Notes: a model not told the origin generated them from the letters alone. Counted from the first letter of the stretch, positions 8,849 through 18,178 are shown. The stretch: DNA of 64,000 nt from Palsa-147 sp963771905 (GCA_963771905.1 CAVYVI010000013.1:34771-98770); one strand, 5' to 3'. A program made the numbers and translations.

Positions 8849-9418
8849 TTGGAGCCCGACGCCCAACTGGTAAGGCACTGCCTGCGGGGCGATGGGCCAG
8901 CGTGGGAAGAACTGGTTCAGCGCCACGCGCGCCGCGTGTTCAATATATGCTATCGCTTTACGGGCAATGGAACCGACGCCGAGGACTTGAGCCAGGAAGT
9001 TTTTCTGAAGGTATTCAAGTCGCTCACGAGTTACCAGGAATCTTCGGGAGGATTTACAACGTGGCTGACGAGCGTGACCCGCAATTTGCTGGTCGACCAT
9101 TACCGGCGAACGAAGCGCGACCGGCTGACGGATTCGCTGGACGACGAAATGCCGCAGGTGGAGGAGAAACACACCGTCGGGCGCACGCCGGACAAGGTGC
9201 TGGCCGAAGCGGAGTTGAGCAGCCAGATTCAACGGGGGCTCGCGCGGCTGTCTCCGGATTTACGCGAGGCGGTGATCTTGAGGGACTTGCAGGGTCTGGA
9301 ATACTCGGAAATTCAAGAAGTGCTCTCGGTGCCTGAGGGCACGGTAAAATCAAGAATCAACCGCGGGCGAATTGAGCTCGCACGAATCCTGGAGCAGATG
9401 GGATTGCGGCCGGCATAA
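8849..9418 (+). CDS. ECF RNA polymerase sigma factor (SigE/RpoE-like)
   Basis: 189 residues. The start is TTG 8849, forced because an in-frame stop (TAA 8840) lies directly upstream and GGAG sits 10 bp before it. Sigma-70 region 2 is seen (LVQRHARRVFNICYRFTG, then DAEDLSQEVFLKVFKSL for the -10 recognition helix), as is region 4 (LARLSPDLREAVILRDLQGLEYSEIQEVLSVPEGTVKSRINRGR). It directs RNA polymerase to envelope- or stress-response promoters, possibly its own. The anti-sigma gene follows after 4 bp, so it heads the operon 8849-12317. Confidence 0.95.
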   Translation: MEPDAQLVRHCLRGDGPAWEELVQRHARRVFNICYRFTGNGTDAEDLSQEVFLKVFKSLTSYQESSGGFTTWLTSVTRNLLVDHYRRTKRDRLTDSLDDEMPQVEEKHTVGRTPDKVLAEAELSSQIQRGLARLSPDLREAVILRDLQGLEYSEIQEVLSVPEGTVKSRINRGRIELARILEQMGLRPA

Positions 9419-9422
9419 GAAA

Positions 9423-10082
9423 ATGAACTGGAACTGCACACAAACCGAAGAAAGGCTGAGCGACTTCCTCGATAATTTGCTCACGCCCGCCGAAGTGGCG
9501 GAACTGAACCATCACGCCGCGGAATGCGCGAATTGCACGCAGTTGGTGGCGCTTGTGGGCGGGACGGTCCAGCGGATGCGCTCGCTCGCACCGATGGAGA
9601 TTCCTGTGCGGCTGGTGTCCGCGATTCTCGAGCAAACGCTCGGGCCGCGAGCGACGAAGCATGGATGGAAGAGCTGGTTTTCATGGACGCCGGCATTCGC
9701 CCTGCCGAAGCTGGCGATGGGTGCGCTGACGTGCGTCGCGACCCTTGTGATTTTCTCTTACGCGATTGGACTGAATCCGGCGCGCGTCAGGAAGGGCGAC
9801 CTGAATCCCCTGAACATTTACCGTGCGGCGAACCGGCAGACGCACCTGGTGTACGCGCGTGGCGTGAAATACGTGAACGATCTGCGCGTCGTGTACGAGA
9901 TTCAATCGCGGCTGCGCCCGGAAGAATCGCCGGCGCGTGAGCCGGAGCCGGAAAGACAGCCGCCATCGGCCACGCCGCAGGAAAAGTCGCAGAAAGACGG
10001 GCATCCCGGACGCAGCATGAATCGCGATTCGAGACTGTTTGCATACGTCGCCACAGAAACCGGAGCAAGGAGCCAGCCATGA
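9423..10082 (+). CDS. Zinc-finger anti-sigma factor (single-pass membrane protein)
   Basis: 219 residues from ATG 9423, four bases after the sigma gene. An earlier in-frame start at 9372 lies within the sigma gene and is rejected. The N-terminus is a zf-HC2 anti-sigma domain: an early cysteine in NWNCTQTEERLSDFLD, then HHAAECANC giving H-x3-C-x2-C. A transmembrane helix (about 95-116, KLAMGALTCVATLVIFSYAIGL) follows. The outer domain is charged and proline rich, with no recognised fold. It should hold the sigma factor at the membrane until an envelope signal releases it. The stop overlaps the next start as ATGA. Confidence 0.88.
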   Translation: MNWNCTQTEERLSDFLDNLLTPAEVAELNHHAAECANCTQLVALVGGTVQRMRSLAPMEIPVRLVSAILEQTLGPRATKHGWKSWFSWTPAFALPKLAMGALTCVATLVIFSYAIGLNPARVRKGDLNPLNIYRAANRQTHLVYARGVKYVNDLRVVYEIQSRLRPEESPAREPEPERQPPSATPQEKSQKDGHPGRSMNRDSRLFAYVATETGARSQP

Positions 10083-10672
10083 AGTGCGCCGTGCACTCAG
10101 AAGTGGACGCCACCGGCTTTTGCCGGAATTGCGGCAAGCCGCTTTGCCCCCAGTGCACGCGCGATGTTCGCGGCGCGCTCTACTGCGAGGATTGTCTGGT
10201 GAACGCGTTGAGCGGTCAGACGGCGGCGATTCCAAAGCCGGACGTGAATCCGGGAGCAGCGGCGGCGCTGGGATTGATACCTGGATTGGGAGCGGTTTAC
10301 AACGGCGAGTACACGAAAGCGATCATTCACGTTGCCGTCTGGGGCGGATTGTTTGCGATCGGCGTGACAGGCGCGCTGAGCGACCTGAGCGCGCTGGTCT
10401 GGATCGCGTTTGGCATTTTCCCGGTTTACATGTCACTCGATGCCTATCGCGTCGCAAGGGCGCGGCAAACGGGCGCAGCGGAACCTGCGGCTACGGCGTC
10501 TGGAAAATCGAGTCTGCCGATCGGTGCATTCGTTTTGATCGTGCTTGGCGTGCTGGCGTTGCTAGGAAACTTCGGGCTGGTTCGCGGCGAGTGGATCGAT
10601 AAGGGCTGGCCTTTGATTCTGATCGCCATCGGCGCGTGGCTGCTGGTGAAGCGCACGCGCGGCGGATCGTAG
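10079..10672 (+). CDS. B-box zinc-finger membrane protein of the sigma operon
   Basis: 197 residues; start ATG overlaps the anti-sigma stop (ATGA at 10079-10082). The N-terminus is a B-box-type zinc finger: C3, H6, C15, C18, C23, C26, C36 and C39 in the order CAVH..CRNCGKPLCPQC..CEDC. A glycine/alanine-rich membrane region follows (AAALGLIPGLGAVYNGEYTKAIIHVAVWGG) and then two more helices with the WPLILIAIGAWLL motif seen in LiaI/LiaF-like proteins. Proteins of this layout are common in Acidobacteriota. A role in sensing envelope state together with the sigma pair is an inference from the operon. Confidence 0.82.
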   Translation: MKCAVHSEVDATGFCRNCGKPLCPQCTRDVRGALYCEDCLVNALSGQTAAIPKPDVNPGAAAALGLIPGLGAVYNGEYTKAIIHVAVWGGLFAIGVTGALSDLSALVWIAFGIFPVYMSLDAYRVARARQTGAAEPAATASGKSSLPIGAFVLIVLGVLALLGNFGLVRGEWIDKGWPLILIAIGAWLLVKRTRGGS

Positions 10673-10684
10673 GAGACCCGGGAG

Positions 10685-10909
10685 ATGTCGAGCCAGGCTC
10701 GTTGCACATGCATGAGGTGCCGGATGCGCGGATTGATGGCGCCGGCGATCCTGATTACCATCGGCGTGCTGTTCCTCATCGGCGAGTACGGCGGCCGCTA
10801 TTCGTTTGCGGATCTCTGGCCGATCCTGCTGATCGTGATTGGGATTGTGAAGCTGCTCGAGGCCACTGCGTCGACGGGCGGACACAACGAACCGCCGAAA
10901 CCTGCATGA
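10685..10909 (+). CDS. Small LiaI/LiaF-like transmembrane protein
   Basis: 74 residues. Two hydrophobic helices: LMAPAILITIGVLFLIGEY and FADLWPILLIVIGIVKLL. The latter carries the W-P-I/V-L-L-I-x-I/W-G motif of the LiaI-LiaF-like transmembrane region (DUF5668-like), found again in the proteins on both sides. A GGAG lies before the ATG. It is 12 bp after the B-box protein and 43 bp before the DUF4097 protein, so it is part of the same operon. Repetition of the same membrane motif in three consecutive genes suggests that they assemble together. Confidence 0.75.
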   Translation: MSSQARCTCMRCRMRGLMAPAILITIGVLFLIGEYGGRYSFADLWPILLIVIGIVKLLEATASTGGHNEPPKPA

Positions 10910-10952
10910 ACGCCTGCGAGGATCCACCGCGTGAACGCGAGCGAGTGAACCG

Positions 10953-12317
10953 ATGAGCAACGGCTCGACAGAACGGCGATCGATCTTCGGCGGAGTGCTG
11001 CTGATTCTTCTGGGCGTGTTGTTTCTCCTGCACCGCCATTATCCTGAACTCGGAATTGGACACCTGTTTCGCGTGTACTGGCCGGTGCTGTTGATCGTCT
11101 GGGGCCTGGCAAAACTCATCGACAATTTTGCGGCGAGAGGATCGGGCGAGGCCCGGCCGCCGCTCATGAGCGGCGGAGAGATCGCGCTAATCGTGCTGCT
11201 TTTCGTCGTCGTGGCCGGCCTGTCAACTTTCGAGTGGATTAAAGCGAGGAGCCCGGAGCTCGATAACATGGGCTCTTTCTGGGGGGAACGCGGCGTGGCA
11301 ATCACGCAGGAGATTGCTCCGCAGCCGGTCAAAGCGAATGCGCCGATTTCGATTCAAACGCAGCGCGGGGACATCACCGTATTTGCGGACGAGGAAAGCA
11401 ATTTGCGGATTATTGCCACGAAGACGGTTTCAGGGGTAAATGACGCCGAATCGCGCAAGCGCGGCACCGCGATTACAGTCAACGTCGAACCCGTGAACGG
11501 CGGCTACGAGATTCGCCCGTCGGGAGAAACCGAAGCCTCGGGCCAGTTGCGCGTGGATTTTGAAGTGCACGTGCCGAAGCAAGTGAGTATCACGGCGCAG
11601 ACTGACAAGGGCGATATCAACATCAATGGGGTGGGCGGAGAAATCGCGGCGACATCGCAGAGCGGCGATGTGGAAATTCACGACGCGGGAGGAAACGCGA
11701 CGGCGACGCTGCAAGATGGCGATGTGCGGATCACCAACGTGCACGGAGATCTTCATGTCGCGGGGCGCGGAAACGCCGTCAACGTGAGCAAAGTAGGCGG
11801 CGATGCGACCTTCGATGGAGACTTCTACGGCTCGATCGAGATCGATGACATCGGCGGCACGACGCGGTTTGCATCGTCGCGGACAGATTTGACGATTTTG
11901 CAGCTGCATGGCAGCTTGGAGATGGATTCGGGCTCGCTCCAGATTTCCGACGCGCTCGGCAACGTCAAGCTGGTCACGAAAAACCGGGACATCGATATCG
12001 AGAATGCGGCGGGACGCCTCGAAGTTGCGGATGAGCACGGCGACATTTCGGTGACGCTCGCGCAGCCGCCCAAGAATGAAATCAATATCACGAATATATC
12101 CGGCGGAGTGGATTTGTCGATGCCCTCGAAATCGACGTTCGAAATCGCGGCGTCTTCGAAATCGGGAGAGGTTGACAGCGAATTTAATGCCTCGACTCTC
12201 GATCAAAAGAGCGAAGGCGAGACGAGCCGCTTGGACGGAAAAGTCGGCACGCGCGGGCCCAAGATCAGCATCGTCACCAGCTACGGCACGATTCATCTCC
12301 GAAACTCAGATTCATAG
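10953..12317 (+). CDS. LiaI-like membrane protein with DUF4097 beta-solenoid domain
   Basis: 454 residues. Two N-terminal membrane segments come first (IFGGVLLILLGVLFLLH and VYWPVLLIVWGLAKLI, again the WPVLLI motif), then a third helix (GEIALIVLLFVVVAGLS, about 74-90). From about residue 125 a long right-handed beta structure of the DUF4097/putative adhesin type begins. Short repeats such as GDITVFADE, GDVEIHDAGG, GDVRITNVHGDL and GDISVTLAQ alternate hydrophobic and polar residues, with a G-D at each turn. The domain is predicted outside the membrane. It is the last gene of the sigma operon and is followed by a terminator at 12370. Probable envelope-stress effector or sensor; the exact role is unknown. 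Confidence 0.83.
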   Translation: MSNGSTERRSIFGGVLLILLGVLFLLHRHYPELGIGHLFRVYWPVLLIVWGLAKLIDNFAARGSGEARPPLMSGGEIALIVLLFVVVAGLSTFEWIKARSPELDNMGSFWGERGVAITQEIAPQPVKANAPISIQTQRGDITVFADEESNLRIIATKTVSGVNDAESRKRGTAITVNVEPVNGGYEIRPSGETEASGQLRVDFEVHVPKQVSITAQTDKGDININGVGGEIAATSQSGDVEIHDAGGNATATLQDGDVRITNVHGDLHVAGRGNAVNVSKVGGDATFDGDFYGSIEIDDIGGTTRFASSRTDLTILQLHGSLEMDSGSLQISDALGNVKLVTKNRDIDIENAAGRLEVADEHGDISVTLAQPPKNEINITNISGGVDLSMPSKSTFEIAASSKSGEVDSEFNASTLDQKSEGETSRLDGKVGTRGPKISIVTSYGTIHLRNSDS

Positions 12318-12369
12318 AGTACGCCCTCGCAAGAATTCCTCGATTCGAATTTGGCTGCGGCTTCTTGAT

Positions 12370-12396
12370 CGCGGCCGCGTGGCCGCGGCGTTTTTT
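12370..12396 (+). terminator. Rho-independent terminator of the ECF sigma operon
   Basis: A perfect 7-bp stem CGCGGCC/GGCCGCG with a GCGT loop (12370-12387) is followed by GCG and six T residues (12391-12396). It lies 53 bp after the DUF4097 gene stop and reads in the same direction. The convergent aroA ends at 12453. Confidence 0.75.
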
Positions 12397-12452
12397 CACC
12401 TCGAAATACCTGGGCCTCGAATGATTGTGCGGCGAGACTTTCTGTCGCGCCG

Positions 12453-13757
12453 CTACCGCTCGACGAGGCGATCGAGCGTTCGGAAAAATTCCGGGAAGGA
12501 AACGCCAGCGCATCCGGCGTCAAGGATAACCGTGTCGCCATCGGCGCCGAGTGCGGCCACCGAGAGAGCCATGGCGATGCGGTGATCGCCGTGAGGATCG
12601 ATCTTCGCGCCGCGCAATTTTCCGGCGCTGCGTCCGGCAACGCGAAGACCATCGGGAAATTCCTCGACCTGCGCTCCCATCGCCCGAAGTGATTCCGTGA
12701 GTGCCGCGATGCGATCGCTTTCCTTCACCCGCAATTCCTTCGCGTCGTGAATCTCAACACCATTCTCGGTGTAAGGCCCCAGGGCCGCGAGCATCGGGAG
12801 CTCATCGATCATTTCGGCCGTTTGCGCGCCGGCGATCGAACCCCCCGCAATCGGTGCGTGATGTACGGCGAGATCCCCTGTCAGTTCGCCATCGCGCATT
12901 TGCAGCGAGGCAATCTGAATCGGCGCGCCCATGGAAATCAGCAAATCCAAGAAGCGGGTGCGCGTCGGATTCAGGCCGACATTGTGAATCATGACATGCG
13001 ATCCGGGCAGGACGAGAGCCGCGGCGATGAAGAAGACAGCGGAGGAAAGATCTCCCGGCACAGTCAGGCCGCGACCCTCAAGGCGCGGGCGGCCCTTCAC
13101 GCTGATGCTTCCTTTCACGGCGGTCACGCGCGCGCCGAATTCACGCAGAGCGAGTTCGAGATGATCGCGAGTGGCCACGGATTCGCGCACGGTCGTTTCG
13201 CCATCCGCATACAGGCCGGCAAGCAGAATCGCGGACTTCACCTGCGCGCTGAGAATCGGTGGTGTGTAATCGACGCCGCGGAGCTGGCTGCCCTGAATTT
13301 CCAGCGGCGCCACGCCGCCGTCACGGGCGGCGATGCGCGCGCCCATGGCGCCGAGCGGTTCGAGAACCCGGCGCATCGGACGGCGGCGAAGAGAGGCGTC
13401 GCCGGTGATTGCAGAAGAAAATTTTTGACCGGCAAGGACACCAGCGAGAAGACGCATGGTCGTCCCCGAGTTTTCAGCGTCGAGAGTGCGCCGCGGCGCG
13501 CGCAAGCCCTCGAGGCCTTTCCCGGCGATGCGCACCGTGCGGCCATGTGTTTCTTTCGGCGAATCGATGGCTATGCCGAGATGCCGCAGGCAGCCGAGCG
13601 TGCTCTGGCAATCCGCGGCGGAGGCGTAGTTGAGAATCTCGCTCGGACCTTCGGCGAGCGCGGCGAGAATTGCATAGCGATGTGAGATGGACTTATCGCC
13701 CGGAAGCTCGACGGCGCCTTCGATTTTCCGCGCGGGCGAGATCTTCTTTTTGCTCAC
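12453..13757 (-). CDS. aroA: 3-phosphoshikimate 1-carboxyvinyltransferase (EPSP synthase)
   Basis: 434 residues from GTG 13757, the normal length. It makes 5-enolpyruvylshikimate 3-phosphate from shikimate 3-phosphate and phosphoenolpyruvate in the cytoplasm, for aromatic amino-acid synthesis. Signatures in order: LPGDKSISHRYAIL (K22), LDAENSGTTMRLLAGVLAGQ, TGDASLRRRPMRRVLEPL, KVKESDRIAAL near 335 and the C-terminal GDHRIAMAL. The SGTTMRLLAG and LRRRPMRR forms are typical of aroA from Gram-positive and acidobacterial lineages. No other shikimate gene is adjacent. Convergent with the sigma operon. Confidence 0.97.
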   Translation of the reverse strand: MSKKKISPARKIEGAVELPGDKSISHRYAILAALAEGPSEILNYASAADCQSTLGCLRHLGIAIDSPKETHGRTVRIAGKGLEGLRAPRRTLDAENSGTTMRLLAGVLAGQKFSSAITGDASLRRRPMRRVLEPLGAMGARIAARDGGVAPLEIQGSQLRGVDYTPPILSAQVKSAILLAGLYADGETTVRESVATRDHLELALREFGARVTAVKGSISVKGRPRLEGRGLTVPGDLSSAVFFIAAALVLPGSHVMIHNVGLNPTRTRFLDLLISMGAPIQIASLQMRDGELTGDLAVHHAPIAGGSIAGAQTAEMIDELPMLAALGPYTENGVEIHDAKELRVKESDRIAALTESLRAMGAQVEEFPDGLRVAGRSAGKLRGAKIDPHGDHRIAMALSVAALGADGDTVILDAGCAGVSFPEFFRTLDRLVER

Positions 13758-14010
13758 CGCGCGATTTTAGCATGCCGTCAGAAGCGGCCGGTGAGCGCCA
13801 TTGCATTTAATCCAAGGAGAGATTTCTCGGCGTCTCGATAATCCCGGTTCTGCGCAACGATATCCGGGCAGCTCCGATCCATCGCCATGGCTCCCTTCGA
13901 AACTTTTTTGATCCATCGCAGGTGAGGGAACTCGGGGCTCGTGCACGGCATCTAAACACTCGGTAGCGTTTCATTGCGCCGCGTAGGCGGCACGGGTATC
14001 ATTAAAGTTT

Positions 14011-15831
14011 ATGCGCATGCGGTTCTTCCTGGCCTTGACCGTGACGCTGCTTTTCGTGGCGTCTTCTTCCCTGCCCGCCGCAGACGATCCCGGAATTCTG
14101 CCGCTCGACCAAATCCACGCCGGAATGAAAGGCGTCGCTTACACGATTTTCGCGGGCGATCAGATTGAGCCGATGGACCTTGAGGTCCTCGGCATCCTGA
14201 AGAATGCGCTTGGCCCGAAACAAGACGTCATCCTGGTGCAACTGCACGGCGCGAAGGTCGAACATTCGGGCGTGGTCGAAGGCATGAGCGGCAGCCCGGT
14301 TTACATTGACGGCAAACTGGCCGGGGCGCTCTCGCTGAAGCTAGGCATGTTCACGAAGGAAGCGATTGGCGGCGTGACGCCAATCGAGAACATGTTCGAC
14401 ATTGCGAAGGCGCTGCCTCCGGAAACCGCCGCGCATGCAACTTCATCGAAAAATTTGGCTACATCAGGTGAGGGCTGGAGCGCCTCGAATGCGGCCGCCG
14501 CGGGCCTGCGGATTCCGCTGCCGCCGGAGCTGGCACGACGCGCCTCGCTCAATGCCGGCAGCTATCTCGTGCCCATCGAAACCCCACTCGTTTTCACGGG
14601 CGTGTATCCGCAGACGCTTGCGGAATTCGGGAGCCAGTTCACCGCGCTTGGTCTCACCGCCGCGATTGGCGGAACGGCCGAGGCGTCGCCCGAAGATGCG
14701 AAGTTGAAGCCCGGCGACATGGTGGGAATGGAATTGGTGAGCGGAGATTTATCGCTCGCGGCGGGCTGCACGGTGACGGCAATTGTAGGCGATCGCGTGT
14801 ATGCGTGCGGTCATCCGCTGTTCGGGCTGGGAAATGTGTCGCTGCCGCTGACGAGAGCGCACGTGATCACCACGCTGAATTCGGAAATGGCTTCGACCAA
14901 GATCATGAGCACGGGCGGCGTGATTGGGACGCTCACCGAAGACCGCACAACCGCAGTGATGGGGCAGCTTGGTGCGGGGCCCCGGACGATTCCGATGGAC
15001 GTGACCGTGGTGACGTCGCAAGAGGAAGAGCATTTTAGTTTCAATGTTGCGGAGATCCGTCAGCTTACGCCGCTGCTGGTGGCAGTCGCGACGGTGAATG
15101 GCATTTCCGGCACGCCGGCGTATACCGAAGGAACGACGCTGCAACTCGACGGCACGATCGATCTGAAGGGCCACACACCCGTGAAGATCGAGAATCTGTT
15201 CGTGCCGGCGGACTCTCCGATGCCGGGCGGAGTGCAAGTTGCATTCAGCGTCCTCAGCACGTTTAGCCAGATTTTCCTCAACCCCTACGAACTCCCGCAA
15301 GTAGATCGGATTTCACTGCGCGTAACCACTATGCCGGAGCGCCGCTCGGCGACAATCGAGAGTGCGTGGAGCGAGAAGAGCGAAGCGGAACCGGGCGAAA
15401 CGTTGCGCGTCAAGGTGCTGCTCAGGCCATACCGCGGCGCGCCATTCATTCAGGAAATTCCGATAACCATCCCACTCCAGGCCGGGCGCGGGCCGCTGCA
15501 ATTGCTGGTTTGCGATGCGGAGACGCTGAACCGCACCACGCAAACGTTCGGAGCATCGTCGCAGCTTGCAGGGCTCGATGAGCTGGTGGCGGTTCTGAAT
15601 CGAGAGCGCCACAACGACCGCCTCTATGCAGCGCTGTTGCAGCCATCGCCGACGCTGCTGGTGGAAGACAAGGAATTGCCGAATGTGCCGCTCTCGGAGA
15701 TCAACATTCTCGATGAGCGGCGGAATCCCGGCGGTGCGCACCTGCTCTATGAATCCGCAGCGGGTGAATGGTCCGTGCCGATGAATCAGCTTATTTCTGG
15801 CCAGCGTTCCTTGACGATCACCGTGAAGTGA
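14011..15831 (+). CDS. SpoIVB-type S55 family peptidase, secreted
   Basis: 606 residues with an N-terminal signal peptide (FFLALTVTLLFVASSSLPAADD). The S55 peptidase domain occupies roughly 27-240. It has the family opening PLDQIHAGMKGVAYTIFAGD and the nucleophile motif VVEGMSGSPVYIDGKLAGAL (serines 93/95), where the second half of the motif matches SpoIVB. CGHPLFGLG follows near 270. The C-terminal 300 residues look like beta-rich domains without a named family. SpoIVB peptidases are serine proteases known from sporulation signalling, but homologues without a PDZ-sporulation context occur in Acidobacteriota; here a periplasmic or surface role is inferred. The next gene, a propeller protein, starts 28 bp downstream, so the two are probably co-transcribed. 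Confidence 0.83.
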   Translation: MRMRFFLALTVTLLFVASSSLPAADDPGILPLDQIHAGMKGVAYTIFAGDQIEPMDLEVLGILKNALGPKQDVILVQLHGAKVEHSGVVEGMSGSPVYIDGKLAGALSLKLGMFTKEAIGGVTPIENMFDIAKALPPETAAHATSSKNLATSGEGWSASNAAAAGLRIPLPPELARRASLNAGSYLVPIETPLVFTGVYPQTLAEFGSQFTALGLTAAIGGTAEASPEDAKLKPGDMVGMELVSGDLSLAAGCTVTAIVGDRVYACGHPLFGLGNVSLPLTRAHVITTLNSEMASTKIMSTGGVIGTLTEDRTTAVMGQLGAGPRTIPMDVTVVTSQEEEHFSFNVAEIRQLTPLLVAVATVNGISGTPAYTEGTTLQLDGTIDLKGHTPVKIENLFVPADSPMPGGVQVAFSVLSTFSQIFLNPYELPQVDRISLRVTTMPERRSATIESAWSEKSEAEPGETLRVKVLLRPYRGAPFIQEIPITIPLQAGRGPLQLLVCDAETLNRTTQTFGASSQLAGLDELVAVLNRERHNDRLYAALLQPSPTLLVEDKELPNVPLSEINILDERRNPGGAHLLYESAAGEWSVPMNQLISGQRSLTITVK

Positions 15832-15859
15832 AGCCCTCGACGAAGGAGTAGCTGAAGCG

Positions 15860-18178
15860 ATGAGACTGCGAACGTATGCGGTGTGCCTGCTTGCAGTCGT
15901 GAGCGTGGTCGCGATGGATCTCGCGGTTTCCGCGCCGGCCGTTGCGGAGCACACGCGATTCTGGCGTCAATCCGACTACAGCGAATTCGCGCGCGGCAAT
16001 GCCAAGGGCGTGGCCATGCGCAGCGACGGACTGCTGATGCCCGCGCCGCATTTCGCGCCGTTCGCCGATCCCAACGTAGCGTACCTGTGGGCAGTGCGCC
16101 TGGATTCACACGGAAGGCTGTACGCGGCGGGCGGGTCGAATGCGAAAGTCGTGCGCTTCGATGAAAAGGGTGCGGCAACGACGGTCTTTGAATCGCAGGA
16201 GCTCGCGACACAAACGATCGTTTTCGATTCGCACGACAATCTGTACGTCGGCACGTCCCCCGACGGAAAAGTTTACAAGGTAACGCCCGACGGGCAGAAG
16301 AGCGTGTTCTTCGAGCCGAAGACGAAATATATCTGGGCGTTGGCGATGGACCCGAACGGGACCCTTTTCGTCGGCACGGGCGATACCGGCGAGATTTTTG
16401 CGGTCGAACCCGATGGCAAAGGGCAAGTGCTCTACAAGAGCGACGAGCGGCACGCGCGTTCCTTGGCCTTCGATTCCAAGGGAAATTTGCTGATCGGGAC
16501 TGACCCGAGCGGCTTGATTCTGCGGCTGGATATTTCACGGAAAAAATCGGGCGAGTTGGAAGTGGGGCACGCGTTCGTGCTCTACGAAACGGACAAGAAA
16601 GAGATCACTTCGCTGCTCGCGGATCACGACGGGAACATTTATGCTGCGGCGATCGGAGACAAACCTCGGACTACGCCAATGATCTCGCCGATCGTGCCGG
16701 TCGCGCCCCAGGCTTCCGCCATTGTCACCGGCGGTGTCGCGCAAGTCGAAGCCACATTTCAGGCGCAGGCGCCGGCGACGGTGCCGGCGGCAATTCCCTT
16801 CTTCCCGGCGCTGACCGGCGGCGGCGAAGTATTCCGGATCGCACCGGATGGCTCGCCGAAGTCGTTGTGGAGCTCGCGCGAGGATGCCGTTTACGCGCTG
16901 GGATTTTCGACCAGCGGCAAACTGTTGCTGGGAACGGGAAATCACGGAAACGTGATCGAGCTCGAAGGCAGCGAGGTGTTCTCGACGATTGCGAACGCGG
17001 CGTCGGATCAAGTCACGGCGTTCGTGCCGGGCTCAGGCGGAACAATTTATGTCGCGACGGCAAATCCGGGAAAAGTATTCGTGCTCGGGCCGGGCTACGA
17101 AAAGAATGGTTCGTATGAATCTGAACCCTTCGACGCAAAGATTTTTTCGCAATGGGGCAGACTTACCTGGTGGGGCGAAGACGGAGCCCTGACGGGTAAA
17201 GTCGCTTTCTACGTTCGCTCGGGAAACACGTCGCGGCCCGAAGAGAATTGGAGCGAGTGGTCGGGGCCTTATTCGAAAGCGAGCGGCGAGAACGTATCAT
17301 GTCCGCCCGCGCGATTCGTACAGTGGAAAGCCGTGTTTCAGCAAACCGACAGCGACGATGCGGCAAGCATTTCGTGGGTGAGTCTGGCGTATCTACCGAA
17401 AAATGTGGCGCCGGTAATTGATGGCATCGCCGTACAGGATCCCGGGATCCGCGTGCAGGGATTCACCGCCCCTGCAGCCGGCCCAATCGGGCCGATGCCT
17501 GTCCAACTTCATTTGCCGCCCTCGAACAACCCGAACATTCCCGTCGGCGCCATTCCCGGGGCAATGTATCCGGCAGGTCTTCCGGCGAGAATCGAGATCC
17601 CGCCGCAAGGATTTGAGCAAAAAGGGTTTCGCAGCGTGATTTGGACTGCGCAGGATGAGAATGACGACGATCTGGTGTTTACGCTTTACATCCGCGGCGA
17701 GGGCGAAAAGAATTGGCGGCTGCTCAAGGACAAGATCGAGCAACATTTTTATTCCTGGGACGCGACGACGCTCCCGGACGGAGCCTATTATTTGAAGCTC
17801 GTAGCATCGGATTCGCCCTCGAATCCATCGGACCGGTCCCTGTCGGTCGAGCGGGTGAGCGATCGATTCGAAGTGGACAATACCCCGCCGACAGTGGAAC
17901 ATTTGCATGCAGAAACGGGGAAGTCCGGCTCGGGCGACGCAACTCTGACGTTTGACGCGCGCGACGCTGGCAGTACGATCGAGCGCGGTGAGTACAGCCT
18001 GGACAGCGGAGACTGGTCGGTGATCTTTCCAAAGGGAGAGCTCTCGGATTCAACGCAGGAGTCCTACGAACTCCCGCTGCACAATCTCGCTGCCGGCGAG
18101 CATACGATGTCGGTGCGCGTGGTGAACCGCTACGGCAATTCGGCGAGCGCAAAGATAACATTCGAGGTCGCGCGCTAA
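15860..18178 (+). CDS. Secreted beta-propeller protein (NHL/SMP-30-like repeats)
   Basis: 772 residues with a signal peptide (AVCLLAVVSVVAMDLAVSAPAVA). Residues about 70-390 form propeller-like repeats: LWAVRLDSHGRLYAAGGSNAKVVRFD, TIVFDSHDNLYVGTSPDGKVYKV, WALAMDPNGTLFVGTGDTGEIFAV and SLAFDSKGNLLIGTDPSGLILRL. These recur with the pattern D-x-x-G-x-L-x-x-G-T-x-x-G. The C-terminal part carries fibronectin-III/Ig-like strands (DENDDDLVFTLYIRGEGEKNW; VEHLHAETGKSGSGDATLTFDARD). No catalytic motif is seen. It follows the S55 peptidase by 28 bp with a GAAGGAG ribosome site, so it may be the peptidase's partner or substrate. Function unknown. Confidence 0.8.
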   Translation: MRLRTYAVCLLAVVSVVAMDLAVSAPAVAEHTRFWRQSDYSEFARGNAKGVAMRSDGLLMPAPHFAPFADPNVAYLWAVRLDSHGRLYAAGGSNAKVVRFDEKGAATTVFESQELATQTIVFDSHDNLYVGTSPDGKVYKVTPDGQKSVFFEPKTKYIWALAMDPNGTLFVGTGDTGEIFAVEPDGKGQVLYKSDERHARSLAFDSKGNLLIGTDPSGLILRLDISRKKSGELEVGHAFVLYETDKKEITSLLADHDGNIYAAAIGDKPRTTPMISPIVPVAPQASAIVTGGVAQVEATFQAQAPATVPAAIPFFPALTGGGEVFRIAPDGSPKSLWSSREDAVYALGFSTSGKLLLGTGNHGNVIELEGSEVFSTIANAASDQVTAFVPGSGGTIYVATANPGKVFVLGPGYEKNGSYESEPFDAKIFSQWGRLTWWGEDGALTGKVAFYVRSGNTSRPEENWSEWSGPYSKASGENVSCPPARFVQWKAVFQQTDSDDAASISWVSLAYLPKNVAPVIDGIAVQDPGIRVQGFTAPAAGPIGPMPVQLHLPPSNNPNIPVGAIPGAMYPAGLPARIEIPPQGFEQKGFRSVIWTAQDENDDDLVFTLYIRGEGEKNWRLLKDKIEQHFYSWDATTLPDGAYYLKLVASDSPSNPSDRSLSVERVSDRFEVDNTPPTVEHLHAETGKSGSGDATLTFDARDAGSTIERGEYSLDSGDWSVIFPKGELSDSTQESYELPLHNLAAGEHTMSVRVVNRYGNSASAKITFEVAR

